Below, piece after piece: positions 55,301 through 62,790 of a stretch of 64,000 bases of DNA. Numbering within the stretch: position 1 is the first letter of the stretch; each line of letters opens with the position of its first letter. The notes beneath the pieces were generated by a model, which was not told the origin of the DNA, made no database searches, and saw nothing but the letters and a program-made list of their open reading frames with translations. Source of the stretch: an uncultured Devosia sp. GTDB taxonomy: Bacteria > Pseudomonadota > Alphaproteobacteria > Rhizobiales > Devosiaceae. The DNA is taken from assembly GCF_963517015.1 (NCBI RefSeq), contig NZ_CAUQDV010000001.1:1060001-1124000 (forward strand). Direction: 5' to 3'. The position numbers and the translations under genes were made by a program.

Positions 55301-58062
55301 CGCCCCCTGCCTCTGGTGGTTCTGGAACGCCGACGCTGCCGGGCGTCATCGGCGCTATCCTCGATCCGCTGGCGGGTCTGACGCCGGCGCAGCTCGCAAC
55401 GCTGGACATCAGCCTGCTCACAGACCAGCAGCTAGCCCAGGTCGACCTGCAACTGCTGCCGAACACGGCCCAGCGTGTGCAGGCCGTAGTGCGCCTGCTT
55501 GGTCAGACACCGTCGTCGGGCCAGCCTTCCACTGGCGTGCCGCAGCTGGTCGATCTTTCCTCGCTGCTCGGCGCGCAAGGCCTCAACGACTTGCGTCAGG
55601 CGCTGAACCTGCCGCAGGGTGCGCCGGTGCTGGATCCTGCGCTGGTGACGCAACTGCAGACACTGGGCATCAATGTCGCCAATGTGCTGGCGGCGACCAC
55701 CGATGCTGCCGGCGAACTGCTGGTCTTCATCGATCCGGCGCTCAGTGCCGTGACCAATCCGCCCTCTTCGGGCGGTTCGGGCCTGCCCGGCATCATCGGA
55801 AGCATTCTCGACCCGCTGGCTGGCCTGACGCCTGCCCAGCTGGCCACACTGGATATCGGGCTGTTGACCGACCAGCAGCTGGCCCATGTCGATCTCGAAG
55901 TGTTGCCCAATAGTCAGCAGCGCATCCAGGCGGTGCTGCGCCTGCTGGGGCAGACCCCGCCGGTTGGCCAGCCCAGCACGGGCATGATCGAAGTCGTCGA
56001 TATTCCGGCTCTGCTCGGCACAACGGGTCTCGACGCGATCCGGCAATATCTGGGTCTGCCGCAGGGCGGCGCTCCCATAGATGCCGCCATTGCCTCGCAG
56101 CTGCAGGGCTTGGGCATCGATCTGAGCAAGGTGTTGTCGGCGACGACGGATAGCGCCGGCAACCTGCGGATTTTCCTTGATCCGACGATCACTGTTGCCG
56201 TGACGCCGCCGGTCTCCGGTGGCGGCTCCGGCACGGCGCCGACGGTTCCGACCACGCCGAGCATTCCGGGTCTGCCCAACATTCCAAACCTGGGCAGCCT
56301 GCTCGACCCGCTGGCCGGGTTGACTCAAGGACAATTGGCAAATCTAGACATCGGGCTTTTGACCGACCAGCAATTGCTGCGCGTCGACTTGCAGGCGCTG
56401 CCCAATGCACAGCAGCGTCTAGGGGTAGTCCTGCGGCTGCTGGGACAGGTGGTGCCGGTGGGTCAGCCGGTCTCGGGCAATGTCGAACTGCTGGACCTGC
56501 GCGCCCTGATCGGTGATGCCGGGCTTGATGCCGTGCGACAGTATCTTGGTCTGCCCCAGGGTGGCGCCGCCGTGCTCGATCCGGCGCTGATCGCGCAATT
56601 GCAGGCGCTGGGCATCGATGTCTCGCGCGTGCTGGTTGCAACGCGAGATCTCGCTGGCACTGTCCACGTGTTCATCGATCCGCTGCTCGAAACGGCTTCG
56701 ATCCCGGTGATCGATCCACTCGATCCTCTTGCTGGATTGAGCCCGGCACAGATTGCCACGCTCGATATCAGCCTGCTGACCGACCAGCAGCTAGCTCATG
56801 TCGATCTGCAATTGCTGCCCAATGATCAGCAGCGCCTCGGCATCGTGCTGCGTCTGTTGCAGGGTGGAACGCGTCCGCAGCCCGGCGTGCTGGCACCGAT
56901 CACGGGCGCATTGCAGTCGATCGATCTTGGCAGTCTGCTCAACAGTCAGTCACTGGACCTGGTGACGACCCTGTTGCGCGGCACGGGCGACGAGTTGCTC
57001 GATCTGTCGCTCAATCCGCAGATCAGCGCCCGGATCGGCAGCGCCGGCATCAACCTGGATACGGTTGCGGCAGTCCGCATCGCGAGTGATGGACAGTTGC
57101 AAGTGTTCATAGACCCGAGCCTGACCGTAAGCATCGCGAGCCTGTCCGGCACAGACGGCGGCGGCAATGGCGGCAATGGCGGCAGTGGGACTGGTGGTTC
57201 CGGTACGGGTGGTACCGGAACAGCCGGTACTGGTGGAACCGGAACCGGTGGCACTGGTGCTGGTGGAACGGGTGGCACCGGTACGGGTGGAACTGGATCA
57301 GGTGGCAATGGCGGTGGCGTGACGATTCCGCTCCCAGGCGGTTCGGTCACAATCGGCGGTAATGGCTCAGGTGGAACGGGCTCTGGCGGCACCAACGGTA
57401 GCGGTAACGGCGGCACTGGTACAGGCAATACCGGTGGTGGTCAGACCGGCGGTGGTACGACTGGCGGTGGCTCGGGCGGCGGCATCACTGTCACCATTGG
57501 TGGTGGTGGCAATGGCGGCAACGGTTCGGTGAACCAAGTTCCTCCTGGCGGCGGCAATGGTGGCGGCACCGGAACGGCAGCCAATCCGCCGACTTCCAAT
57601 CCCGTGACGCCAAGACCACCTCGACCGGTCATTCGTTTCCAGCGCAATTTCGCTGACAGTTCCGCTGACGATGATGTCTCGGTCTTCTCTGACGAGGGTG
57701 ATTTCGGCACTGACGTTACGTTGGACGGCCTGTCACCTGAAGAGCTTGAGAACCTTGGGCTCAGCGGCGGTCACGACGGCATTGCCCAGCTTGAATGTGC
57801 TGCCGGTGTGTCTGCCATGATGAATGGTGGAGCCGTCATGCCTGCGAGCCTGGTTAGTGCAAGCCATCTGGAATTGGTCCACGTCAATGGCTGCCAGCAG
57901 TCGGTCTCGGTTGGCGGGATCGATCGTCTGCGCGGTGCGATCGAGAGCAATGCTGCCCTCTATGAATCGCTCCTCGACGTCGGCATTCCAATCAGTGAAA
58001 TCATCGGCGCAACGATGGATGGCACGATCATCACGCTCTATCTGGAACATTCGCAAGCCTGA
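52399..58062 (+). CDS. Giant secreted repeat protein of unknown function (1,887 residues)
   Basis: Layout by residue: a Sec signal peptide 1-22 (MRTHISVIALAAALVAATPTLA); a Ser/Gly/Asp-rich low-complexity segment about 28-130; Pro/Ala linker; eight VxxPQ pentapeptides at 179-218; a Pro/Thr linker; eight imperfect repeats of about 139-167 residues from about 365 to 1583; a Gly/Ser/Thr/Asn linker to about 1745; and a C-terminal domain with two cysteines (LECAAGV and VNGCQQSV) whose end resembles half a repeat. There is no LPXTG, no autotransporter barrel, and no type I secretion-like C-terminus. I recognise no family. A matrix, adhesion or wall-associated structural role is a guess from architecture. 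The reading frame is intact throughout. Confidence 0.85.
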   Translation: MRTHISVIALAAALVAATPTLAQLSVSVGDGGVSVDSGSDSSSDAGSSSDGGSGASDSGSSSDDGSGASSSDGSGSTSDGGSASDSGSGSDAAPSSDSAPDDSAGSAPAPSDAGPTDSASQPADTARAAPDTSASAAAAPNGGVGPNGGVLIPLAAAPAPAPAPTLGSRLFSRSLLPAVTVPQVALPQVALPQVTLPQVTLPQVTLPQVTVPQVTVPQLALPSIIPTTPANPVTTPVAATIISTPTTPAAPAAPILSLGAEVRTDALVNSILNPVVNAVLDSTINNQAVNIVPVTNLVNNAGVEQIAAALQANPDARTDLLNTITSSPVLTSLLDGQGIDPADVLAIHTDSAGNTELVVGNGAIDLGNLGAVTQSVLGPDGLGSLTNTQLAQLDVGVLTESELVSADLTLLPNESQRVDAMVRLLNTGTVNNGSPATSGPARVFDIGSLLGADALGVLGSALGPRPVIDDALQQRLGALGIDPNIVVALRTEVDGTLRVFTDALGGTGGQSPSTGSSGDPLLGLTPVQLADLNVSALTDTDLARVDVSLLPGEEQRLDAVLRLIAQNGPVGGTTSGPLQVLDLPALLGGQGLDEVRQALGLPQGAATIDDQLATQLRALGIDPATVLAATTDLAGNARVFVDPALSAVAALPAAVATLPQDLGNALTNTTNTLANTVNNVVANPLDPLAGFTQTQLATLDVGILTDQQLASIDLQLLPNTDQRVEAVVRLLDQAPPAGLPSAGAPQLINLSSLLGPQGIADLKQALNLQQGAADLDAALTAQLQSLGVDVATVLAATTDAAGELLVFLDPALTAVTTPPASGGSATTLPNLVGTILDPLAGLTQTQLATLDISLLTDQQLAQVDLQLLPNTEQRVQAVVRLLGQTPPVGQPSNGLPELVNLSSLLGPQGLAELKQALNLQQGAANLDAALTAQLQSLGVDVATVLAATTDAAGNLLVFLDPALTAVTTPPASGGSGTPTLPGVIGAILDPLAGLTPAQLATLDISLLTDQQLAQVDLQLLPNTAQRVQAVVRLLGQTPSSGQPSTGVPQLVDLSSLLGAQGLNDLRQALNLPQGAPVLDPALVTQLQTLGINVANVLAATTDAAGELLVFIDPALSAVTNPPSSGGSGLPGIIGSILDPLAGLTPAQLATLDIGLLTDQQLAHVDLEVLPNSQQRIQAVLRLLGQTPPVGQPSTGMIEVVDIPALLGTTGLDAIRQYLGLPQGGAPIDAAIASQLQGLGIDLSKVLSATTDSAGNLRIFLDPTITVAVTPPVSGGGSGTAPTVPTTPSIPGLPNIPNLGSLLDPLAGLTQGQLANLDIGLLTDQQLLRVDLQALPNAQQRLGVVLRLLGQVVPVGQPVSGNVELLDLRALIGDAGLDAVRQYLGLPQGGAAVLDPALIAQLQALGIDVSRVLVATRDLAGTVHVFIDPLLETASIPVIDPLDPLAGLSPAQIATLDISLLTDQQLAHVDLQLLPNDQQRLGIVLRLLQGGTRPQPGVLAPITGALQSIDLGSLLNSQSLDLVTTLLRGTGDELLDLSLNPQISARIGSAGINLDTVAAVRIASDGQLQVFIDPSLTVSIASLSGTDGGGNGGNGGSGTGGSGTGGTGTAGTGGTGTGGTGAGGTGGTGTGGTGSGGNGGGVTIPLPGGSVTIGGNGSGGTGSGGTNGSGNGGTGTGNTGGGQTGGGTTGGGSGGGITVTIGGGGNGGNGSVNQVPPGGGNGGGTGTAANPPTSNPVTPRPPRPVIRFQRNFADSSADDDVSVFSDEGDFGTDVTLDGLSPEELENLGLSGGHDGIAQLECAAGVSAMMNGGAVMPASLVSASHLELVHVNGCQQSVSVGGIDRLRGAIESNAALYESLLDVGIPISEIIGATMDGTIITLYLEHSQA
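52933..53052 (+). repeat. 15-bp tandem repeat x8 encoding VxxPQ pentapeptides
   Basis: Eight consecutive copies encode V-[TA]-[VL]-P-Q, with third-position variation between copies, followed by a degenerate LALPS. The codons differ more than the peptides, so the amino-acid pattern is under selection rather than being a fresh slippage array. Confidence 0.85.
53491..57146 (+). repeat. Eight imperfect ~450-bp repeats in the giant protein gene
   Basis: Repeat starts, taken at the DPLAGLT-equivalent codon, are about 53491, 53953, 54454, 54907, 55363, 55810, 56305 and 56722. Each unit holds a part A (LT..QLA.LDI.LLTDQQLA.VDLQLLPN..QR...V.RLL) and a part B (SLLG..GL..L.QAL.LPQGA..LD.AL..QLQ.LGI, then VLAATTDAAG.L.VFLDPAL), joined by short Pro/Gly linkers of variable length. 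Copies 3 to 5 are most alike; copies 1 and 8 are most divergent, a gradient expected from internal expansion. Confidence 0.85.
57150..57630 (+). repeat. Gly/Ser/Thr/Asn-rich low-complexity linker region
   Basis: Runs of GGTGTGG-, GGNGG- and GSGG-type codons encode a flexible spacer of about 160 residues, interrupted by two short beta-prone segments (VTIPLPGGSVTIGG and GITVTIGG). Confidence 0.8.
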
Positions 58063-58072
58063 TCACTGTCTG

Positions 58073-58098
58073 GATGGCCGCCCTACGGGGCGGTCATC
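58073..58098 (+). terminator. Hairpin downstream of the giant protein gene
   Basis: GATGGCCGCCC and GGGCGGTCATC pair over 11 positions (one G-U) with a TACG loop, 10 bases after the stop codon. No clear T-run follows, so it is a weak terminator or a 3'-end protecting stem. Confidence 0.5.
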
Positions 58099-58149
58099 TG
58101 TCCTTGTCCACGTCGCTGCGATCCCCATTGACGGCAACCCGACTCCCAT

Positions 58150-58206
58150 CGTATCTCCCGTCTCAGGACATCTCGCCCTAACGCGAGACGCATAGACCTG
58201 GGAGGG
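58150..58206 (+). ncRNA. Structured leader upstream of serC, candidate serC RNA motif
   Basis: Between the terminator-like hairpin and serC, TCTCGC/GCGAGA forms a hairpin, GTCTC/GAGAC an alternative pairing over the same bases, and CTCCC upstream can pair with the GGGAG of the serC ribosome binding site. A conserved element named the serC motif is known upstream of alphaproteobacterial serC-serA operons; position and organism fit. I cannot confirm the consensus from memory. Control of serine synthesis would be the role. Confidence 0.45.
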
Positions 58207-58215
58207 TCGCTGAAG

Positions 58216-59388
58216 ATGGCTGCAATGCCCCTGACCGCGCCGGCGGTAAAACCGGCCAATCCGAATTTTTCGTCGGGCCCTTGTGCCAAGCGTCCTGGCT
58301 GGACGGTTGAAGCGCTCGCCAATGCATTGGTCGGCCGTTCGCACCGCTCCAAGCCCGGCAAGGCGCGCATCCAGCGAGCGATCGATCTGACGCGTGAACT
58401 GCTGCAGGTGCCCGCCGACTATCGCATCGGCATCGTCCCCGCTTCCGATACCGGCGCCGTCGAGATGGCGCTTTGGTCCATGCTTGGCGCCCGTGGCGTC
58501 GACATGCTGGCCTGGGAAAGCTTTGGCGAAGGCTGGGTCACCGACGTTCAGAAGCAGCTCAAGCTCGATGACGTCCGCATCCTCAAGGCCGGTTACGGCG
58601 AGCTGCCGAACCTTGCCGAAGTCGATTTCAAGCGCGACGTGGTCTTCACCTGGAACGGCACCACTTCGGGCGTGCGCGTTGCCAATGGCGACTGGATCGC
58701 CGATGACCGCGAAGGCCTGACCATCTGCGACGCCACCTCGGCCGCCTTTGCGCAAAATCTCGATTTCGCCAAGCTCGATGTCGTCACCTTCTCCTGGCAG
58801 AAGGCGCTGGGTGGTGAAGCCGCCCATGGCGTGCTGATCCTGTCGCCGCGTGCGGTCGAGCGTCTCGAGACCTTCAAGCCCGACCGCCCGCTGCCCAAGA
58901 TTTTCCGCCTCACCAAGGGCGGCAAGCTCTTGCAGGAAGTGTTCGAGGCCGCAACGATCAACACGCCCTCGATGATCTGCATCGAGGACGCGATCGACGC
59001 CATGGAATGGGGTCTGAAGGAGGGCGGTCTCACCGCCTTGCAGGCGCGCGCCGATGCCAATTTCACCGTGCTGACCGATTGGGTTGCCAAGACCGACTGG
59101 GTCGACTTCCTCGCCAAGTCGCCAGAAAACCGCTCCAATACCTCGGTGTGCCTGTCGATCGTCGATCCGACCGTCGCTGCGCTCGATGCCGACAAACAGG
59201 CCGCTTTTGCCAAGGCGATCGTCTCGCGCCTCGACAAGGCCGGCATTGCCTATGACATCGGCGCCTACAAGGATGCTCCATCGGGTCTTCGCATCTGGGC
59301 CGGTTCGACTGTCGAGGCCTCCGATCTCGCTGCGCTGACGCCTTGGCTCGACTTCGCCTTTGCCGAAGAGCTTAAGGCTCTCGCCTAA
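58216..59388 (+). CDS. serC: Phosphoserine aminotransferase
   Basis: The 390-residue PLP enzyme converts 3-phosphohydroxypyruvate to phosphoserine. The N-terminus PNFSSGPCAKRPGW, the GIVPASDTGAVEMALWSMLG segment and the PLP lysine context VTFSWQKALGGEAAHG match the alphaproteobacterial SerC class, which differs from the enterobacterial one. GGAGGG lies nine bases before the ATG. It is encoded with serA 78 bp downstream, as the first two steps after 3-phosphoglycerate, which links it to the pgk block. Confidence 0.97.
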   Translation: MAAMPLTAPAVKPANPNFSSGPCAKRPGWTVEALANALVGRSHRSKPGKARIQRAIDLTRELLQVPADYRIGIVPASDTGAVEMALWSMLGARGVDMLAWESFGEGWVTDVQKQLKLDDVRILKAGYGELPNLAEVDFKRDVVFTWNGTTSGVRVANGDWIADDREGLTICDATSAAFAQNLDFAKLDVVTFSWQKALGGEAAHGVLILSPRAVERLETFKPDRPLPKIFRLTKGGKLLQEVFEAATINTPSMICIEDAIDAMEWGLKEGGLTALQARADANFTVLTDWVAKTDWVDFLAKSPENRSNTSVCLSIVDPTVAALDADKQAAFAKAIVSRLDKAGIAYDIGAYKDAPSGLRIWAGSTVEASDLAALTPWLDFAFAEELKALA

Positions 59389-59466
59389 GCATTCCAGCCT
59401 CGCCAGATGGCGGGGCTCTTTCCCCATTCATGCGGCCCGGCCGCAAGCAAAATGCAGGAGGGCGCA

Positions 59467-61050
59467 ATGCCCAAGGTTCTCGTTTCGGACAAGCTCAGCC
59501 CAACCGCCGTGCAGATCTTCAAGGACAATGGTGTCGAGGTCGACTACCTCCCAGATCTCGGCAAGGACAAGGACAAGTTCCTTGAAGCCATCGGCCAGTA
59601 TGATGGCCTCGCCATCCGCTCGGCTTCGAAGGTCACCGAAAAGATCATCGCTGCCGCGACCAATCTCAAGGTGATCGGCCGCGCCGGCATCGGTGTCGAC
59701 AATGTCGATATTCCGGCTGCGACCAAGAAGGGCATCATCGTGATGAATACGCCCTTCGGCAATTCGATCACCACGGCAGAACATGCCATTGCCATGATGT
59801 TCGCGCTGGCCCGCCAGCTGCCCGAGGCTGATGCCTCGACCCGCGCGTCGAAGTGGGAGAAGAACCGCTTCATGGGTGTCGAAGTCACCAACAAGACACT
59901 GGGCCTGATCGGCGCCGGCAATATCGGTTCGATCGTGGCCGACCGCGCCATCGGCCTCAAGATGAAAGTCGTGGCTTTCGACCCCTTCCTGACGCCCGAG
60001 CGCGCCCAGACCATGGGCGTCGAGAAGGTTGAGCTGGACGAGCTGCTGGCCCGCGCCGATTTCATCACGCTGCACACGCCGCTGATCGATGCGACCCGCA
60101 ACATTCTCAATGCGGAGGCCCTGGCCAAGACCAAGAAGGGCGTTCGCATCGTCAACTGCGCTCGTGGTGGTCTGATCGATGAAGCCGCGCTTTGTGATGC
60201 GCTCAAGTCCGGCCAGGTTGCCGGTGCAGCGCTGGACGTCTTCCTCGTCGAGCCCGCCGAAGCCAATCCGCTGTTCGAACTGCCGAACGTGATCTGCACG
60301 CCCCACCTTGGCGCTTCGACCACCGAAGCACAGGAGAATGTCGCGCTGCAGGTGGCCGAGCAGATTTCGGCCTACCTGATGACCGGCGAGATCACCAATG
60401 CGCTCAACTTCCCGTCGATCTCGGCAGAAGAAGCCCCGCGCCTCACGCCCTTCATCAAGCTTTCCGAAGTGCTAGGCTCGTTTGCTGGCCAGCTGACCGA
60501 AACCGCCATCACCTCGATCAAGATCGAGTTCGAGGGCGAGGTTTCGACCATGAACACCCGTCCCATGGTAGCAGCAGCGCTCAATGGCGTGCTCAAGCCC
60601 ATGATGGGCGAGGTCAACATGGTCTCGGCGCCGCAGATCGCCAAGGATCGCGGCATTACCGTGGAAGTCACCACGCGCGAGCAGCAGGGCGCCTACGAGA
60701 ATTACGTCCGCCTGACGGTCACCACCGAACGCCAGGAACGCTCGATTGCCGGCACGATCTTTGCCAATGGCAAGCCGCGCATCATCCAGGTCAAGGGCAT
60801 CAACATGGAAGCCGAACTGACGCCCTCCATGCTCTATGTGACCAATGAGGACAAGCCGGGCCATATCGGCCGCCTCGGTTCGCTGCTCGGCCAGCAGGGC
60901 ATCAATATCGCCAACTTCAACCTCGGTCGCGAGGATGTCGGCGGCGGCGCCATTGCCCTGGTGTCGATCGATGGCACGTTGAACGACGATCAGCTTGCCG
61001 AAGTCGCCAAGCTTGAAGGCGTCAAGCAGGCCAAGGCGCTACGGTTCTAA
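59467..61050 (+). CDS. serA: D-3-phosphoglycerate dehydrogenase
   Basis: The 527-residue enzyme oxidises 3-phosphoglycerate with NAD+, the first step of serine synthesis. The NAD loop LGLIGAGNIGSIVADRA, the catalytic NCARGGLIDEAAL and HLGASTTEAQ are present. It is the long form: an ASB domain and a C-terminal ACT domain (LYVTNEDKPGHIGRLGSLLG, then INIANFNLGR) that usually senses serine. The start ATG 59467 follows AGGAGGG. The serC-serA gap contains a short CCTCGCCA/TGGCGGGG hairpin that may pause or process the transcript. Confidence 0.97.
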   Translation: MPKVLVSDKLSPTAVQIFKDNGVEVDYLPDLGKDKDKFLEAIGQYDGLAIRSASKVTEKIIAAATNLKVIGRAGIGVDNVDIPAATKKGIIVMNTPFGNSITTAEHAIAMMFALARQLPEADASTRASKWEKNRFMGVEVTNKTLGLIGAGNIGSIVADRAIGLKMKVVAFDPFLTPERAQTMGVEKVELDELLARADFITLHTPLIDATRNILNAEALAKTKKGVRIVNCARGGLIDEAALCDALKSGQVAGAALDVFLVEPAEANPLFELPNVICTPHLGASTTEAQENVALQVAEQISAYLMTGEITNALNFPSISAEEAPRLTPFIKLSEVLGSFAGQLTETAITSIKIEFEGEVSTMNTRPMVAAALNGVLKPMMGEVNMVSAPQIAKDRGITVEVTTREQQGAYENYVRLTVTTERQERSIAGTIFANGKPRIIQVKGINMEAELTPSMLYVTNEDKPGHIGRLGSLLGQQGINIANFNLGREDVGGGAIALVSIDGTLNDDQLAEVAKLEGVKQAKALRF

Positions 61051-61074
61051 GAACGCGACCAACTCAAATGCTTC

Positions 61075-61104
61075 AAGGCCGGCGGTATATCCGCCGGCCT
61101 TTTC
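61075..61104. terminator. Bidirectional terminator between serA and the NUDIX gene
   Basis: AAGGCCGGCGG and CCGCCGGCCTT form an 11-pair stem with a five-base AT loop and a T-run on the plus strand; it ends three bases before the convergent NUDIX stop. Confidence 0.88.
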
Positions 61105-61107
61105 GTT

Positions 61108-61674
61108 TCAGCTCATGTCTAGCAATCGCGCCGCGGCCCTGGGTGAGATGTCATCGAGTTCGGCGATGGGTGCCCATTTGGCGGCGTGGACTTCGTCGGC
61201 CTGGTGGATCAGCGGCAGGGATGGGTCGGCGATGAAGAGATATTGCAGGTCGTGATGGACATGCGGCGGCTCGTTGCGCGATGGCTTGCCCGGCACGTCG
61301 TGGCTGTCGATGACGAAAGGACGATCTTCGCCCCGGTGCCAGGGATGGAGCTTGAGGCCGGTGACGGCGGTCTCCTCCACGGCCTCGCGTTCGGCCGACT
61401 GCCAGAAATAATCGGACAGCTCATAATGCCCGCCCGGCTGCAACCAGCGGCCGATGGTGACGTGGTCGATCAGAAGGACCCGAGTGTGGTCGGGCGATAG
61501 CACGATGGCGCTGGTGGTGAGATGGCCGGGCCAGGTGTTGCGGTCGTCGAGGCGATGACCCTGGCCGATCTGCCATTGCAGCAGGGAGAGATATTCGCCC
61601 TGGCGCGCATCTTCGCGCAGGTAACGGGCGACTGTCTGGTGAAGATAGTCGGGAAAGTCGGTCAGGCTGGGCAT
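61108..61674 (-). CDS. NUDIX hydrolase
   Basis: A 188-residue protein starting at ATG 61674, one base after the stop of the DMT transporter gene. The NUDIX box reads GGHYELSDYFWQSAEREAVEET: the REx2EE core is intact but the first Glu (G-x5-E) is Asp here. The N-terminal part (YLREDARQGEYLSLLQWQ) is a helical extension. The substrate is unknown. Tight coupling to a DMT exporter suggests a shared metabolite (inference). Confidence 0.85.
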   Translation of the reverse strand: MPSLTDFPDYLHQTVARYLREDARQGEYLSLLQWQIGQGHRLDDRNTWPGHLTTSAIVLSPDHTRVLLIDHVTIGRWLQPGGHYELSDYFWQSAEREAVEETAVTGLKLHPWHRGEDRPFVIDSHDVPGKPSRNEPPHVHHDLQYLFIADPSLPLIHQADEVHAAKWAPIAELDDISPRAAARLLDMS

Positions 61675-61675
61675 G

Positions 61676-62629
61676 TCAGGGCTTTCGATGGTGACGCCGG
61701 GCGCTCCACTCGGCCATGGCGATGCCGGCGATGATGATGGCCGCGGCAATGAAGTGGTAAAGCTGGAAGGCCTCGCCCAAAATGATGACCGAGCCCAATG
61801 TGCCGAACACCGGGATCAGATTGTGGCTGGGTGCAGCGCGATTGGGACCGACAAGGTCGACGCCGCGGGCATAGAAGACCTGACTGAACATGGATGGAAA
61901 GATCATCACATAGGCTAGCACGCCCCAGACCGTGGGTGACATGGCGGGGATGGTCGCAAAGGAGATGACACCGGGCCCGAAGAGCTGGAGCATGACGAGG
62001 CCGGTGATGGCGGCGCCGGAAAAGGCGACGGCCATGAAGCTCATCATGTGGATCTGCGGTCGGAAGCGTAGCGCCAGCGTGTAGGCCGTATAGGTCAGGC
62101 AGGCGAGGAGGACGAGGCCGTCGCCGATATTGATATCGAGTGTCAGGATGCGGGTGAGGTCGCCGTGGGTGGCCGTCAGCATGACGCCGGAAATGGCGAT
62201 CAGCACGCCCAGGATCTGTAGCAGCCTGGCGCGGACGCGGAAGATGATGAAGTTGGCCGCGAGAATCATCATGGGCAGGGCGCCCGTCTCGATCGACGAA
62301 TTGACCGCGGTGGTGGTGGTCAGGCCGACATAGAGCAGCACATTGTAGAGCGCGTAACCCAGGGCGCCATAGCCCATGAGCAGCGGCCAGGTGCGTTGGA
62401 TCACTGCCCAGTCATCGCTCAGGAAGCGCCAGGAAAAGGGCAGGATGAAGAGTGTCGCGCCCACGCAGCGGGCCGCCAGCAGCAGAAAAGGGTCGATTTC
62501 GCCGACCACCAGCTTGGCCGCGACGACGTTGCCGCCCCAGAACAGCGGGGCCAGAATGAGCAGCAGATAGGGCTGATCGAGAATTGAGGCGGAAATGCCG
62601 CGATTTTCTGATCTAAGCGGCTTTGTCAT
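61676..62629 (-). CDS. DMT superfamily (EamA) transporter
   Basis: A 317-residue permease with ten predicted membrane helices in two EamA repeats; the first begins LLLILAPLFWGGNVVAAKLVVGE and the second LVLLACLTYTAYTLALRF. PSHNLIPVFGTLGSVIILGE near the C-terminus is the usual second-repeat signature. Members export amino acids or other metabolites. I start at ATG 62629; a longer frame to 62695 is possible but has no good site. It is divergent from purA across 161 bp in which I see no clear element. Confidence 0.88.
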   Translation of the reverse strand: MTKPLRSENRGISASILDQPYLLLILAPLFWGGNVVAAKLVVGEIDPFLLLAARCVGATLFILPFSWRFLSDDWAVIQRTWPLLMGYGALGYALYNVLLYVGLTTTTAVNSSIETGALPMMILAANFIIFRVRARLLQILGVLIAISGVMLTATHGDLTRILTLDINIGDGLVLLACLTYTAYTLALRFRPQIHMMSFMAVAFSGAAITGLVMLQLFGPGVISFATIPAMSPTVWGVLAYVMIFPSMFSQVFYARGVDLVGPNRAAPSHNLIPVFGTLGSVIILGEAFQLYHFIAAAIIIAGIAMAEWSARRHHRKP

Positions 62630-62790
62630 CGGGACCCGAGTGATGTAAGGACAATCGGACTTAGCAGTTATTCGGCCGCGATAAAATGTTGGCAAAGGCG
62701 GCCGGGGTGACAGACGTCCAAATGGGGAAGGGTGCGGCAGCGACTGCCGGGCCCTTTATGTCACGCCAATCCTGACGAGAAGGTTTTCTA

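Noticed and set aside
52399..58062. LapA-type or RTX adhesin
   Set aside because: It has a Sec signal peptide, no retention module, no calcium nonapeptides, no C-terminal type I secretion region and no LapBCE, LapD or LapG genes nearby.
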